From JACPFJ01 sp036504875 (lineage in GTDB: Bacteria; Desulfobacterota; Desulfuromonadia; Geobacterales; Pseudopelobacteraceae): a stretch of 64,000 bases of DNA. The DNA lies in assembly GCA_036504875.1 (NCBI GenBank), contig DASXUK010000010.1:12305-76304 (forward strand), written 5' to 3'. The translations under genes were made by a program, and so were the position numbers. Below the pieces are notes generated by a model that searched no databases, was not told where the DNA came from, and saw only the letters and a program-made list of their open reading frames with translations. Shown here one piece after another: positions 44,253 to 53,323 of the stretch (position 1 is the first letter of the stretch; each line of letters opens with the position of its first letter).

Positions 44253-47200
44253 AACAGGGTCTTCTTCCAGCAGCCCTCATATCACTCCTGTACGCATTGC
44301 TGATCTTTCTGATCGCTTGGTATGCCCATTATCGCAAGGAAGCCGGTCGCAGCATTATTGCCAATCCTTATGTCTATTCGCTCTCGATTGCGGTCTACTG
44401 CACCACCTGGACTTTCTACGGCAGTGTTGGCAAGGCGGCTACCACCGGTATTGATTTCGTGATGATCTACCTAGGGCCTTCCCTGACCGCTTTCGCCTGG
44501 TTTTTCCTTTTGCGGCGCATCATACAGATCAGCAAAGAAAACAACATTACCTCGATAGCGGACTTCATCAGCCTGCGCTACGGAAAATCCCACTGGCTGG
44601 GGGCACTGGTAACCCTGATCTCCATTCTGGGGGTCATGCCTTACATTGCGCTCCAGATCAAGGCAGTTTCCACCAGCTTTTATCTTATCAGCGGGCTCCA
44701 GAAGGAAAGCATAACCATCCCTCACACCGATACCGAGCTGTTCATACCAACCGGCCTGCTTCTGGCTCTGATTCTCTCCATATTCGGTGTCATTTTTGGA
44801 GCTCGCCGGCTGGTGTCATCCGAGCGGCATGAGGGTCTGGTAGCGGCTGTTGCATTCGAATCACTGGTAAAGCTGGTAAGCATGTTTGCGGTCGGTATTT
44901 TTGTAACCTATCAGCTTTTCAATGGTTTTAGCGATATATTTTTACGCTTCCAGGCCCTTAAGCCGGTACTTTTCGACCGGCTTTTCACCCTGGCCAGTTC
45001 CCAACAAGACCCGGATTATATTTCTTCTTTCACCATGCTGTTCATGTCCATGGGAGCAATCATGCTCCTTCCACGCCAATTCCATGTCATGGTGATCGAG
45101 AATTCGGATGAGCGGCATGTGACCAAGGCCATGTGGCTCTTTCCAACCTACCTTTTCCTGATCAATCTGTTTGTGTTGCCGATCGCCCTGGGAGGCATCA
45201 TGATAACCGGCAGTCAGGCGGGCGCTGATTTTTTTGTCATCAGCCTGCCGCTGATCACCGGTCATAGCGGGCTTGCCATGCTGGTTTTTCTGGGCGGGGT
45301 TTCAGCCGCCGCCGGCATGGTCATGGTAGAAGCGGTGACTATCTCGACCATGCTGCTGAACAACATATTCATGCCGATTATAGTCCGTTTCACGCCCCAG
45401 GCCTGGTTTCCGTATCTATTGATCAATCTCAAGCGTATCGGAATCTTCCTGGTGGTCTTCCTGGGCTATTTTTATTACCGGGTTGTTGGCGACACCTACA
45501 TGCTGGTCAACATGGGCTTGATATCGTTTTCGGCCGCCATACAGTTCCTGCCGGCCATGCTGGGGGGATTGTACTGGAAACGCGGCAATAAAGCCGGCGC
45601 CATGACCGGCATGCTGCTCGGTTTTGTGATCTGGTTTTACACCCTGCTGCTCCCGTCATTCATTCGCTCGGGCTGGACTGAAACCGATCTTCTTTCGGCG
45701 GGCCCTTTTGGAATACAACTGCTCAGGCCGACCGAACTGTTCGGCATGTCCGGGATGGACATCTGGAGCCACTCCCTTTTCTGGAGCATGCTTTTCAATA
45801 TCAGCGCCTACATCGTCTGTTCGATCATGTTCAGGCAAAATGAGCGTGAACGCGAGCAAATCAGAAAATTTATCGGCGTCTTTGACATAGATCACGGTTA
45901 CCGGCATTCAGAAAACAAACGGCTGTCAAAACCGGTTACGATCACCAAATTTACCAATCTGATGGCGAAATTCATCGGCGAGAACGAGGCCCATCGGGCC
46001 ATCTTCAGGTATATCGGCGACCGGGAGATCGATGCCAGTGGCAATGTATCCGAGTTTGAGCTGCCCAATCTGAAGCGATTTACCGAAAAAACACTGGCCG
46101 GCTCGGTCGGTGCCGCCGCAGCAGGCGCTATTGTAGACAGTTTTCTGTCCGACATGGGCTCCCGCATGGAGTCAGTCTATGACATATTCAGCACCGTAAG
46201 AACATCTCTGGATCAAAGCCAGGAAGCGCTTTTTGTTCGTCTGAAGGCCTCCGAGATTATCAACCGCACCCTGGATCTGCAGATCATCATGGATGACCTG
46301 CTCAATCTCCTTCTCAAGGAATTCAAGCTGGATGTCGGCATCATCCAGCTGCGTGGCGAAGATGGCACCCTGTCTGTAAAAAGCTATCAAGGCAGCAATC
46401 GCCATCCAATCAACAAGAATCACTGGTTCATGGAGGGCAGGCCGTACTATGACATGGCGCTGCTGGACCGCAAGGCCCATATAATCAACGATGTTGTACA
46501 GGCCGGCGAAAGCGTCGCGCTGGATTTGACCATCGCTGAAGGCATTGCCTCGTGCGCGCACATACCGATCCTACGCGAAGGCGAAGAGGCGGTCGGCATC
46601 CTGTCGGTCTACTCCAAATCCATCGCCGGCCTTTTCACCGAGGAATTTACCGGTCTTCTGGCCAGTCTGGCCGGGCAGCTTGCCCAGGCAGTCACAATAG
46701 TCCGCGAGATGGAGGGCAAGGAACGCGAACGCAGCCAGAAGGAAAAGGCCCAGCTCGAGCATGCCCGGGTTATGCGTGACATGGAAATCGCCCAACAGAT
46801 CCAGATTTCGCTGCTTCCCAGTTCGGCGCCGGAGATATTCGGCCTGGAAATGGGCGGTCGGTGTGTGTCCGCGGCCCATGTCGGGGGTGATTACTATGAC
46901 TTCTTTCAGCATGATGAACATACCGTTGACCTGCTGATTGCGGACGTGTCGGGTCATAGTGTCGGAGCCGCCCTGATCATGGCTGAGGTGCGCACCCTTT
47001 TACGGGCCCAGGTCAATTCGGCTCTCAACGCCAGCTCGATTCTGCAGGCCCTCAACAATCAGCTCTACGACGATCTGACTCGGGCCGAGCTATTCATCAC
47101 CATGTTTTATGCTAAATATAACTCGGCTACCGGTCGGCTCTCTTACTCTAATGCCGGCCACAATCATCCCCTTATCAGGCGCGGCAGCCTTGCATCCTGC

Positions 47201-47497
47201 ATTGATCTGGATGCAGATGGCTTGATAATCGGTGTAAAAAAATCAGTTATTTTTGAAGAGCGCGGCATCGAACTGATGAAGGGTGATGTTCTTCTCTTAT
47301 ATACCGACGGCCTTAACGAGGCTACCGACGCCAATGGTAATTTTTTCGGAACCGACCGCATCTGCACCATTCTCGACCAGGTCAGCCATCAGCCTGTAAA
47401 AGAAATCATAGATTTCTTTTTTAGGTCTATAATCGAATTTACAGGGTCAACTACCTTTCAGGACGATATCTCAATCGTAGTGCTCAAAATACTCTAG
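44249..47497 (+). CDS. SLC5 transporter-STAC-GAF-PP2C (SpoIIE/RsbU-type) phosphatase sensor
   Basis: A 1082-residue inner-membrane protein. Residues 1-530 form a sodium/solute symporter (SLC5) domain with about 13 membrane segments. Residues about 535-640 resemble the STAC linker of CbrA-type sensors (FTEKTLAGSVGAAAAGAIV). Residues about 660-815 are a GAF domain. After a short coiled coil (838-850) residues about 860-1082 are a PP2C-type phosphatase with GGDYYDFF and LLIADVSGHSVGAALIM, whose Asp residues bind metals. It should dephosphorylate the STAS protein encoded next. GTG start overlaps the upstream gene. The transporter end replaces the usual sensor of RsbU proteins. Confidence 0.88.
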   Translation: MKQGLLPAALISLLYALLIFLIAWYAHYRKEAGRSIIANPYVYSLSIAVYCTTWTFYGSVGKAATTGIDFVMIYLGPSLTAFAWFFLLRRIIQISKENNITSIADFISLRYGKSHWLGALVTLISILGVMPYIALQIKAVSTSFYLISGLQKESITIPHTDTELFIPTGLLLALILSIFGVIFGARRLVSSERHEGLVAAVAFESLVKLVSMFAVGIFVTYQLFNGFSDIFLRFQALKPVLFDRLFTLASSQQDPDYISSFTMLFMSMGAIMLLPRQFHVMVIENSDERHVTKAMWLFPTYLFLINLFVLPIALGGIMITGSQAGADFFVISLPLITGHSGLAMLVFLGGVSAAAGMVMVEAVTISTMLLNNIFMPIIVRFTPQAWFPYLLINLKRIGIFLVVFLGYFYYRVVGDTYMLVNMGLISFSAAIQFLPAMLGGLYWKRGNKAGAMTGMLLGFVIWFYTLLLPSFIRSGWTETDLLSAGPFGIQLLRPTELFGMSGMDIWSHSLFWSMLFNISAYIVCSIMFRQNEREREQIRKFIGVFDIDHGYRHSENKRLSKPVTITKFTNLMAKFIGENEAHRAIFRYIGDREIDASGNVSEFELPNLKRFTEKTLAGSVGAAAAGAIVDSFLSDMGSRMESVYDIFSTVRTSLDQSQEALFVRLKASEIINRTLDLQIIMDDLLNLLLKEFKLDVGIIQLRGEDGTLSVKSYQGSNRHPINKNHWFMEGRPYYDMALLDRKAHIINDVVQAGESVALDLTIAEGIASCAHIPILREGEEAVGILSVYSKSIAGLFTEEFTGLLASLAGQLAQAVTIVREMEGKERERSQKEKAQLEHARVMRDMEIAQQIQISLLPSSAPEIFGLEMGGRCVSAAHVGGDYYDFFQHDEHTVDLLIADVSGHSVGAALIMAEVRTLLRAQVNSALNASSILQALNNQLYDDLTRAELFITMFYAKYNSATGRLSYSNAGHNHPLIRRGSLASCIDLDADGLIIGVKKSVIFEERGIELMKGDVLLLYTDGLNEATDANGNFFGTDRICTILDQVSHQPVKEIIDFFFRSIIEFTGSTTFQDDISIVVLKIL

Positions 47498-47512
47498 AGA
47501 GGATGCCAAATC

Positions 47513-47848
47513 ATGAATCTGAAAACTGAAGCAAGCGGGGATCTGATGGTGATTTTTGTTCGTGAGGAGCGCCTTGATGCTCATAACTCGGATGAACTTA
47601 AGAAAGAAATGAACCGGCTTTTCGATAGCGGAGCCAAAGATATTCTGCTCGACCTCAAGGAGGTGCGTTTCATCGACAGCTCCGGGCTGGGAGTGCTGGT
47701 CTCCGGCTTTAAAAACGCCTCCACTCGCCAAGGCAGTCTCAAGCTTTGCGGACTGCAGGCCCAGGTCAAATCGATGTTCGAACTTACTAGATTGCACCGT
47801 GTATTTGATATTTTTCAGACCGTGGATGAGGCGTTGGAGAATTATTAA
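47513..47848 (+). CDS. STAS-domain anti-sigma factor antagonist (RsbV/SpoIIAA-like)
   Basis: A 111-residue single STAS domain. The phosphorylation site is in RFIDSSGLG (Ser56 or Ser57), as in RsbV and SpoIIAA. Unphosphorylated antagonist should bind the RsbW-type kinase; the kinase phosphorylates it and the PP2C domain encoded upstream removes the phosphate. It starts at ATG 47513, 15 bases after the phosphatase stop, with GAGAGGA upstream, so the two are one operon. Confidence 0.92.
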   Translation: MNLKTEASGDLMVIFVREERLDAHNSDELKKEMNRLFDSGAKDILLDLKEVRFIDSSGLGVLVSGFKNASTRQGSLKLCGLQAQVKSMFELTRLHRVFDIFQTVDEALENY

Positions 47849-47853
47849 TTTCG

Positions 47854-47967
47854 ATTTCAAATCAAAGATGAAATCAAGGCGGCAAGGAGGAGGCGACGTA
47901 GGCGTACATAAACAGTACGTTGAGGAGCCGACGAAGAAGCCAGCGAAGATAGACTTTGATTTGGAAG
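47854..47967. repeat. 114-base imperfect palindrome inside the partner-switching operon
   Basis: ATTTCAAATCAAAG (47854-47867) and CTTTGATTTGGAAG (47954-47967) are inverted ends. At the centre CGTAC (47903-47907) and GTACG (47915-47919) are inverted around ATAAACA, and the arms between are purine-rich with partial pairing (GGCGACG, CCGACG). No coding frame is convincing. It resembles a dispersed intergenic repeat and fills the gap between the STAS and kinase genes, where it could affect their ratio. Confidence 0.6.
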
Positions 47968-48002
47968 TGTAAGCCATTCATATCCCACCTTGAGGGGGAA
48001 TC

Positions 48003-48437
48003 ATGAAGAACACTATCGAGCTGGATATAACGGTTCCCAATCAAACCCGCTATCTGGGCCTGATTGGGAAGATCGGTGAGAATATGGCCAGGGAGCTGGA
48101 TCGTTTTCAGGGAGATCGGGAAGCGCTGGCCCACCATTTGAACATCGTTCTGACCGAGGCTATGGTTAACGCCATTGTTCACGCAAATGCAGCTGATCCT
48201 GAAAAAGAGCTGCATATCCGCATCAGCATTTCCGACAGTGAGATTGCCATCAGGGTCTACGACTACGGCCAGGGATTTGATTTAAATTCCATCCCCTGCC
48301 AACCAGATTTTGAAACTGATCAATTAAAAGACAAGGGGCGCGGCATTTTCATAATCAGGTCTTTGATGGATTCGGTAGAATACATAAAATTAAACGGACA
48401 GAATGTATTGGAAATGAAAAAAAGTATAAATAGTTGA
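48003..48437 (+). CDS. RsbW/SpoIIAB-type anti-sigma factor serine kinase
   Basis: A 144-residue GHKL-type ATPase. The N box is LTEAMVNAIVHANA near residue 57-70, the G1 box VYDYGQGFD near 87-95, and the G2 segment KDKGRGIFIIRSLMD near 110-124. Such proteins hold a sigma factor or other target and release it on binding the unphosphorylated STAS partner. Start ATG 48003 follows GAGGGGG. No sigma factor gene is nearby, so the target is encoded elsewhere or is not a sigma factor. Confidence 0.92.
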   Translation: MKNTIELDITVPNQTRYLGLIGKIGENMARELDRFQGDREALAHHLNIVLTEAMVNAIVHANAADPEKELHIRISISDSEIAIRVYDYGQGFDLNSIPCQPDFETDQLKDKGRGIFIIRSLMDSVEYIKLNGQNVLEMKKSINS

Positions 48438-48485
48438 TGTTTTTCGACAACTTATAGTAAGTGACTTAATGTCACGCTTCAGCTT

Positions 48486-48986
48486 TCAAGCAAGTTCCAG
48501 GTGTACCCCCCACCCATTCAGTTCACTCAAAACCAGTTTCAGCAGATGGTCCAACTGCGCCTCAACCGCCGGGGTCAGTATAATCCCCATTTCGATGCTG
48601 CCCGGCTGAACCCCCACCAGAACCATTTCCTGCGGCACATGCCCCAGCAGCATTGCTACAGCCAGCAGGTCCTTCAACCCCATCTGATGAGGAGAAACCT
48701 TGGTCTCCAGCGCCACCGGGATTTCATCGCCAGCCATGCGTACACAACTGCCGGGCGCCAAGCCGGTCTCAACAGCATCTATTATGAGCAAACGCTCGAT
48801 ACCCTCCAGGCGAGGCAGAATGTCGAGTCCCAGCGTGCCGCCATCCATTACCTCCACATGTCCGGGCAGGCGGTAATCCCGCTGCAACCTCTGAACAACC
48901 AGTACCCCGACTCCATCATCGCTCATGACGAGATTACCGATGCCTAAAACAAGTACTCTTGGTTGGGAAACATCCTGCTTATCCAT
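48486..48986 (-). CDS. Hydrogenase maturation endopeptidase (HyaD/HybD family)
   Basis: A 166-residue protease that removes the C-terminal tail of the [NiFe] hydrogenase large subunit after nickel insertion. The family start VLGIGNLVMSDDGVGV is present. Nickel-sensing residues by comparison with HybD are D24 (Glu in HybD), D70 (LLIIDAVETG) and H100 (SPHQMGL). It is encoded directly downstream of the large-subunit gene but separated from it by a terminator hairpin. Start ATG 48986 is behind AAGGAG. Confidence 0.94.
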   Translation of the reverse strand: MDKQDVSQPRVLVLGIGNLVMSDDGVGVLVVQRLQRDYRLPGHVEVMDGGTLGLDILPRLEGIERLLIIDAVETGLAPGSCVRMAGDEIPVALETKVSPHQMGLKDLLAVAMLLGHVPQEMVLVGVQPGSIEMGIILTPAVEAQLDHLLKLVLSELNGWGVHLELA

Positions 48987-49006
48987 TGGATCTCCTTGTA
49001 AAACAG

Positions 49007-49032
49007 AAAAAAAGGGCGCGAGTAACGCGCCC
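49007..49032 (-). terminator. Intrinsic terminator between hydrogenase large subunit and protease genes
   Basis: GGGCGCG and CGCGCCC (49014-49032) form a perfect 7-bp GC stem with loop AGTAA, followed on the minus strand by seven T (49013-49007). It lies 30 bases after the large-subunit stop and only about 20 bases before the protease start, so it should lower protease expression. Confidence 0.85.
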
Positions 49033-49062
49033 TGAAAGAGACAAACAGCTATTTAAGTTGCT

Positions 49063-50760
49063 TCAGGAGACCTTCACACTAACCACTTCATTGCCGTTTA
49101 CGTCCAAAACATGAACCGCGCAGGCCAGGCAGGGGTCAAAAGAGTGAATGGTCCGCAGGAGCTCAAGCGGCTTGTTCTGGTCAGCCACCGGCGTACCCAC
49201 CAGTGCCGCCTCGTAGGGCCCACGCTGTCCCTTGGCATCGCGAGGCGAGGCATTCCAGGTCGAGGGTACCACCGCCTGGTAATTGAGAATTTTCTGGTCC
49301 TTGATCTTGATCCAATGTCCCAGCGAGCCGCGCGGCGCTTCATGCCAACCATAGCCCTGCGCCTCGGCCGGCCAATCGGCAGGATCCCATTTTTCATTGC
49401 CGTGGATGCGGTAATCACCCGAGGCTATATTAGCGATCAGTTCATCCAGCCACTTAGGTGTCTGGCGAGCGATCAAAAGACAGTCAATGCCGCGGGCGGC
49501 GGTTCGGCCCAAGGTGGAGAAAAGTGCGTCGGCTCCCACCCCAAGCTTGGCCAGTACCATGTCAACGGCAGCCTTGGTCTCTTTATGACCGGAAACATAG
49601 GCCACCAGAACGCGCGCCAGCGGTCCGACCTCCATGGGACGTTCCTCGTAGCGAGGCGCCTTGACCCATGAGTATTTTTTGTCGGTATCCAGGTATTCGT
49701 ATGGTGGCTTTGGTCCGGTGTAGGCCGCCTCCGACTCCCCATCCCAGGGATGCAGGCCCTTGCCTTTTGAGTCGGCATACTCGTACCAGGAATGGTCAAC
49801 GTACTCGCTGATTTTTCGGTGATCGACCGGCAGGATCCTGGAGATATCCTTGTTCAGGATTATGCCCTGCGGGAACCAAAGCTTGCCATTGGCATCGGGA
49901 AATTCGCCGTAACACATGAAATTGCCGACCCCGCCGCCGATAGCAGCCCACTCCTTGTAGTAAGAAGCCACCGCCAACAGGTCGGGGATATAGACATTCT
50001 CAACAAAATTTTTGGCCTTCTTCAGCAGCCCTTTGATCTCAATCAGCTTGTCGGCATTGAGCGCATTTTGTGAATCAGGGTCAATCGGGATTGACATACC
50101 CCCCACCAGAAATGTCTGCGGGTGCGGATTCTTGCTGCCCAGGATGGCGTGGACCTTAATGACATCCTTCTGCCACTCCAGGGCCTCAAGATAATGAGCC
50201 GTGGCCATCAGGTTGGCCTCCGGTGGCAATTTATAGGCCGGGTGCCCCCAGTAGGCATTAGCAAACGGGCCCAATCGCCCGGAGCCGACAAAAGCTTTGA
50301 GCCGGTCTTGGGTGGCCTTGAAATAAGTGGTTGAGTTCTTGGGCCACTCCGAAATGGAGGCAGCCAGGGCCGAGGTCTTGGCCGGATCGGCCTTGAGAGC
50401 AGAGGTTACATCGACCCAGTCCAGCGCATGCAGATGATAAAAATGGATCACGTGATCCTGCACATTCTGGATACCCATGATTATGTTGCGGATCAACTGG
50501 GCATTAGGTGGAATTTTAAGCTTGAGGGCATCCTCTACGGCGCGGATGGAAGCGATCGAGTGGACAGTGGTGCATACCCCGCAAAAGCGCTGCGTCCAGT
50601 ACCAGGCCTCGCGCGGGTCGCGACCCTGAAGGATCTTTTCAATCCCGCGGAACATGGTGCTGGAGCTCCAGGCATCGGTGATCTTACCGTTGTTGATCTC
50701 GGCCTCAATGCGCAGATGCCCCTCAATCCTGGTGATCGGATCTACAACAATCTTTGCCAT
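49063..50760 (-). CDS. [NiFe] hydrogenase large subunit (HyaB/HybC type)
   Basis: A 565-residue catalytic subunit of a membrane-bound uptake-type [NiFe] hydrogenase, oxidising H2. Nickel ligands are C60 and C63 (RFCGVC) and C544 and C547 (DPCLACAVH). The conserved H550 is followed by a 15-residue tail for the maturation protease. Length and motifs are complete. Its usual partners, the Fe-S small subunit, ferredoxin-like HybA and membrane HybB or cytochrome b, are not upstream: the preceding gene on the strand is ppk, 59 bases away. ATG 50760 has GGGAGGG upstream. Confidence 0.96.
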   Translation of the reverse strand: MAKIVVDPITRIEGHLRIEAEINNGKITDAWSSSTMFRGIEKILQGRDPREAWYWTQRFCGVCTTVHSIASIRAVEDALKLKIPPNAQLIRNIIMGIQNVQDHVIHFYHLHALDWVDVTSALKADPAKTSALAASISEWPKNSTTYFKATQDRLKAFVGSGRLGPFANAYWGHPAYKLPPEANLMATAHYLEALEWQKDVIKVHAILGSKNPHPQTFLVGGMSIPIDPDSQNALNADKLIEIKGLLKKAKNFVENVYIPDLLAVASYYKEWAAIGGGVGNFMCYGEFPDANGKLWFPQGIILNKDISRILPVDHRKISEYVDHSWYEYADSKGKGLHPWDGESEAAYTGPKPPYEYLDTDKKYSWVKAPRYEERPMEVGPLARVLVAYVSGHKETKAAVDMVLAKLGVGADALFSTLGRTAARGIDCLLIARQTPKWLDELIANIASGDYRIHGNEKWDPADWPAEAQGYGWHEAPRGSLGHWIKIKDQKILNYQAVVPSTWNASPRDAKGQRGPYEAALVGTPVADQNKPLELLRTIHSFDPCLACAVHVLDVNGNEVVSVKVS

Positions 50761-50819
50761 TCATCCCTCCCCTACTTCATAAGCAATCATAAATTGAAAA
50801 ACTATAACATAAAAAATAA

Positions 50820-53174
50820 TCAAGGTCTTGTTTTGAATTTGGGCTTCTTTTTCTGCTTCATGGATTCCTTCAACCGGTTCTCGGCCTGATCAATCAGCAT
50901 CATATGACTTCCCGCGGTATTTGCTTCATCACCGGGCATTCTCTGGACATAGGAGCCATCCGGTTGCATGTCCCAGGCCGAGCGCTGATCAGCAGCCTGT
51001 ATTTCAAAAATCTTCCTTAAATCTCGGGTCAGCTCGGACGATTCCACCGGGCAAAGCACCTCCACCCGCGCCTCCAGATTGCGTTTCATGGCATCGGCCG
51101 AAGCAATGAAGTATTCCTCGGCGCCACCGTTATTGAAGTAGTAGATGCGCGAATGTTCCAGAAAACGGCCAACCACGCTGACCACGCGGATATTGTCGGA
51201 CAATCCCGGGATTCCGGGACGCAGCCGACAGGTATCGCGCACATACAGGTCGATCTTCACGCCAGCCATGGAGGCGCGGTAAAGCGCCTTGATGACATCG
51301 CCATCCTCCAGCGCGTTCATCTTGAACTGGATGAATCCGCCACCCTGTTCAGCCTGCACCAGCATCTCGCGCTCGATCCTGGCCAGCAACGCCTTTTTCA
51401 GGAACCGCGGCGCCGGCGAAAGTTTTTGATAGTTGCGTTTGGCGGTAAAACCGGTGGTCAGATAATTGAACAGTTCGGTGGCATCCTGCCCGATGGTGGG
51501 ATCACAGGTCAGCATGCCGATGTCGCTGTAGATGCGCGCTGTATCGGCGTGATAGTTACCGGTGCCGATGTGCACATAGCGCCGCAGGCCGTTGTAGTCC
51601 TGGCGCACCACCAGGATCACCTTGCAGTGGGTCTTTAAGCCGACCACGCCATAGGTGACATGGATACCGGCCTCCTCCATCCGTTCCGCCAGCCGAATAT
51701 TGGCCGCCTCATCAAACCTGGCCTTGAGCTCCACCACCACCGCCACCTGTTTGCCGTTCTGGGCAGCCAGAACCAGTGAATCAATGATCCGGCTCTCCGT
51801 TCCGGTGCGGTAGAGGGTCATCTTGATGCCGCGCACCTTTGGATCAATAGCGGCTTCTTTCAGAAACCGCTCGACCGAGGTTGAGAAGGATTCATAGGGG
51901 TGCTGGAGCAGGATGGGCCCGGCATCGCGGATGATATGGAAGATGTTGCGGGTAGTCTGCAAACGGGGGTGATCAATGGGATGGTGCGGGGCATCGTGAA
52001 GCCGCGGGTAATCAAGCCTGGCCAGCTCGAACAGGTCGCGCATGGCCAGCATGCCAGGGGCTTCGTAGACATCATTTTCCTCGTCCAGCTCAAGCTCCGA
52101 AGCCAGGCGGCCACGGTGGACCGGATCCATGCCCTGACCAATCTCCAAACGCACGATCGGGGCGAACTTGCGCTCTTTCAGCTCCGACTCGATCATCGCC
52201 ATCAGGTCGTCGGCCTCTTCCTCATCCTTTTCGGTATTGGCGTTGCGCGTCACGCGGAAGATCTCGCAGGAAACAACCTCCATGCCAGGAAAAAGCATAT
52301 CCAGGTTGTTCATCATCACATCCTCGACCCCGATGAAACGATCCCCCTTGCAGACCCGCAGGAAACGCGGGGTGCCCAGCCCGACCGGCACCTTGACCCG
52401 GCATAGCGAAACCTCGCGCGCCCTGGGGTAGCGCAGGGTCACCAGGAGGTTTAACGACAGGTTGGAGATAAACGGGAACGGGTGGGCCGGATCAATCGAC
52501 TGGGGGGTCAGCAGCGGGAAGATGTTGATATAGTAATGTTCGCGGAGCTGTTTTTTCTCCTTGGTCGAGAGTTGCTGGTAATCCTCAAAAACGATGCCCT
52601 TGTGCTCCAGGAGCACCAGCAATTCCTGGAATATGCCTCGTTTGCGGGCATGGATATCACTGACAATTGCCAGCGACTCCTCTACCTGCTGGCGTGGCGT
52701 GCGGCCATCCAGGGTCAGTTCGCGCATACCGGCGCCGATCTGCTGCTTCAGACCGCCGATTCGTTTCATGAAGAATTCGTCCAGGTTGGCGCTGACAATG
52801 GCAATAAACTTGAGCCGTTCCAAGAGCGGCGTGCGCAGGTCTTCAGCCTCGTGCAGCACACGACGGTTGAATTCCAGCCAGGTCAGTTCCCGGTTCAGAA
52901 ACCATTGGCTGTCATTCAGATCGAATAGCTCAGCATTGGGCGCCGGTGCACCAACAACCGAAGCCTTGGCCTTGGCTGCTTTGGGTTTGACCAATTTTAG
53001 CTTGGCTGCTTTGGGTTTGCTTGTTTTTGACTTGATTGTTTTGGGGTTATTTTTTGATTTGGCTGGCTTAGCTTTGGGCTTGGCACTCTTGCTCGAGGCC
53101 GGGTCTGTTGGCACAGGATTCAGCTCAGACGAGGCCGGTTTTTTATTTTCAGGATTGGCTTGTGGTTCTGTCAC
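50820..53174 (-). CDS. ppk: Polyphosphate kinase 1 with Lys/Ala/Pro-rich N-terminal extension
   Basis: A 784-residue enzyme that makes inorganic polyphosphate from ATP. The Ppk1 body starts near residue 80 (LNRELTWLEFNRRVL). The catalytic histidine regions include LLQHPYESF and THCKVILVVRQD, then HIGTGNYHADTARIY. Residues 1-75 are low-complexity Lys, Ala, Pro and Ser with repeated KPKAAK units like histone H1 tails, absent from most Ppk proteins. The C-terminus is also basic (KQKKKPKFK). Start is GTG 53174 with GGGGAG upstream. The hydrogenase gene follows on the same strand. Confidence 0.93.
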   Translation of the reverse strand: MTEPQANPENKKPASSELNPVPTDPASSKSAKPKAKPAKSKNNPKTIKSKTSKPKAAKLKLVKPKAAKAKASVVGAPAPNAELFDLNDSQWFLNRELTWLEFNRRVLHEAEDLRTPLLERLKFIAIVSANLDEFFMKRIGGLKQQIGAGMRELTLDGRTPRQQVEESLAIVSDIHARKRGIFQELLVLLEHKGIVFEDYQQLSTKEKKQLREHYYINIFPLLTPQSIDPAHPFPFISNLSLNLLVTLRYPRAREVSLCRVKVPVGLGTPRFLRVCKGDRFIGVEDVMMNNLDMLFPGMEVVSCEIFRVTRNANTEKDEEEADDLMAMIESELKERKFAPIVRLEIGQGMDPVHRGRLASELELDEENDVYEAPGMLAMRDLFELARLDYPRLHDAPHHPIDHPRLQTTRNIFHIIRDAGPILLQHPYESFSTSVERFLKEAAIDPKVRGIKMTLYRTGTESRIIDSLVLAAQNGKQVAVVVELKARFDEAANIRLAERMEEAGIHVTYGVVGLKTHCKVILVVRQDYNGLRRYVHIGTGNYHADTARIYSDIGMLTCDPTIGQDATELFNYLTTGFTAKRNYQKLSPAPRFLKKALLARIEREMLVQAEQGGGFIQFKMNALEDGDVIKALYRASMAGVKIDLYVRDTCRLRPGIPGLSDNIRVVSVVGRFLEHSRIYYFNNGGAEEYFIASADAMKRNLEARVEVLCPVESSELTRDLRKIFEIQAADQRSAWDMQPDGSYVQRMPGDEANTAGSHMMLIDQAENRLKESMKQKKKPKFKTRP

Positions 53175-53323
53175 CGGAAATTCTCCCCGCCGAGTAAGCC
53201 TTAGATTACTAAGAACATGTGATTTTTACACAGTTTTCAGACAACTGCAAGTATGACATGGGCTTCTGTACATGAAATTAAACAAAATTGCCTCGGCACC
53301 CTGTTTATGTTAAGTCTTAAGCC

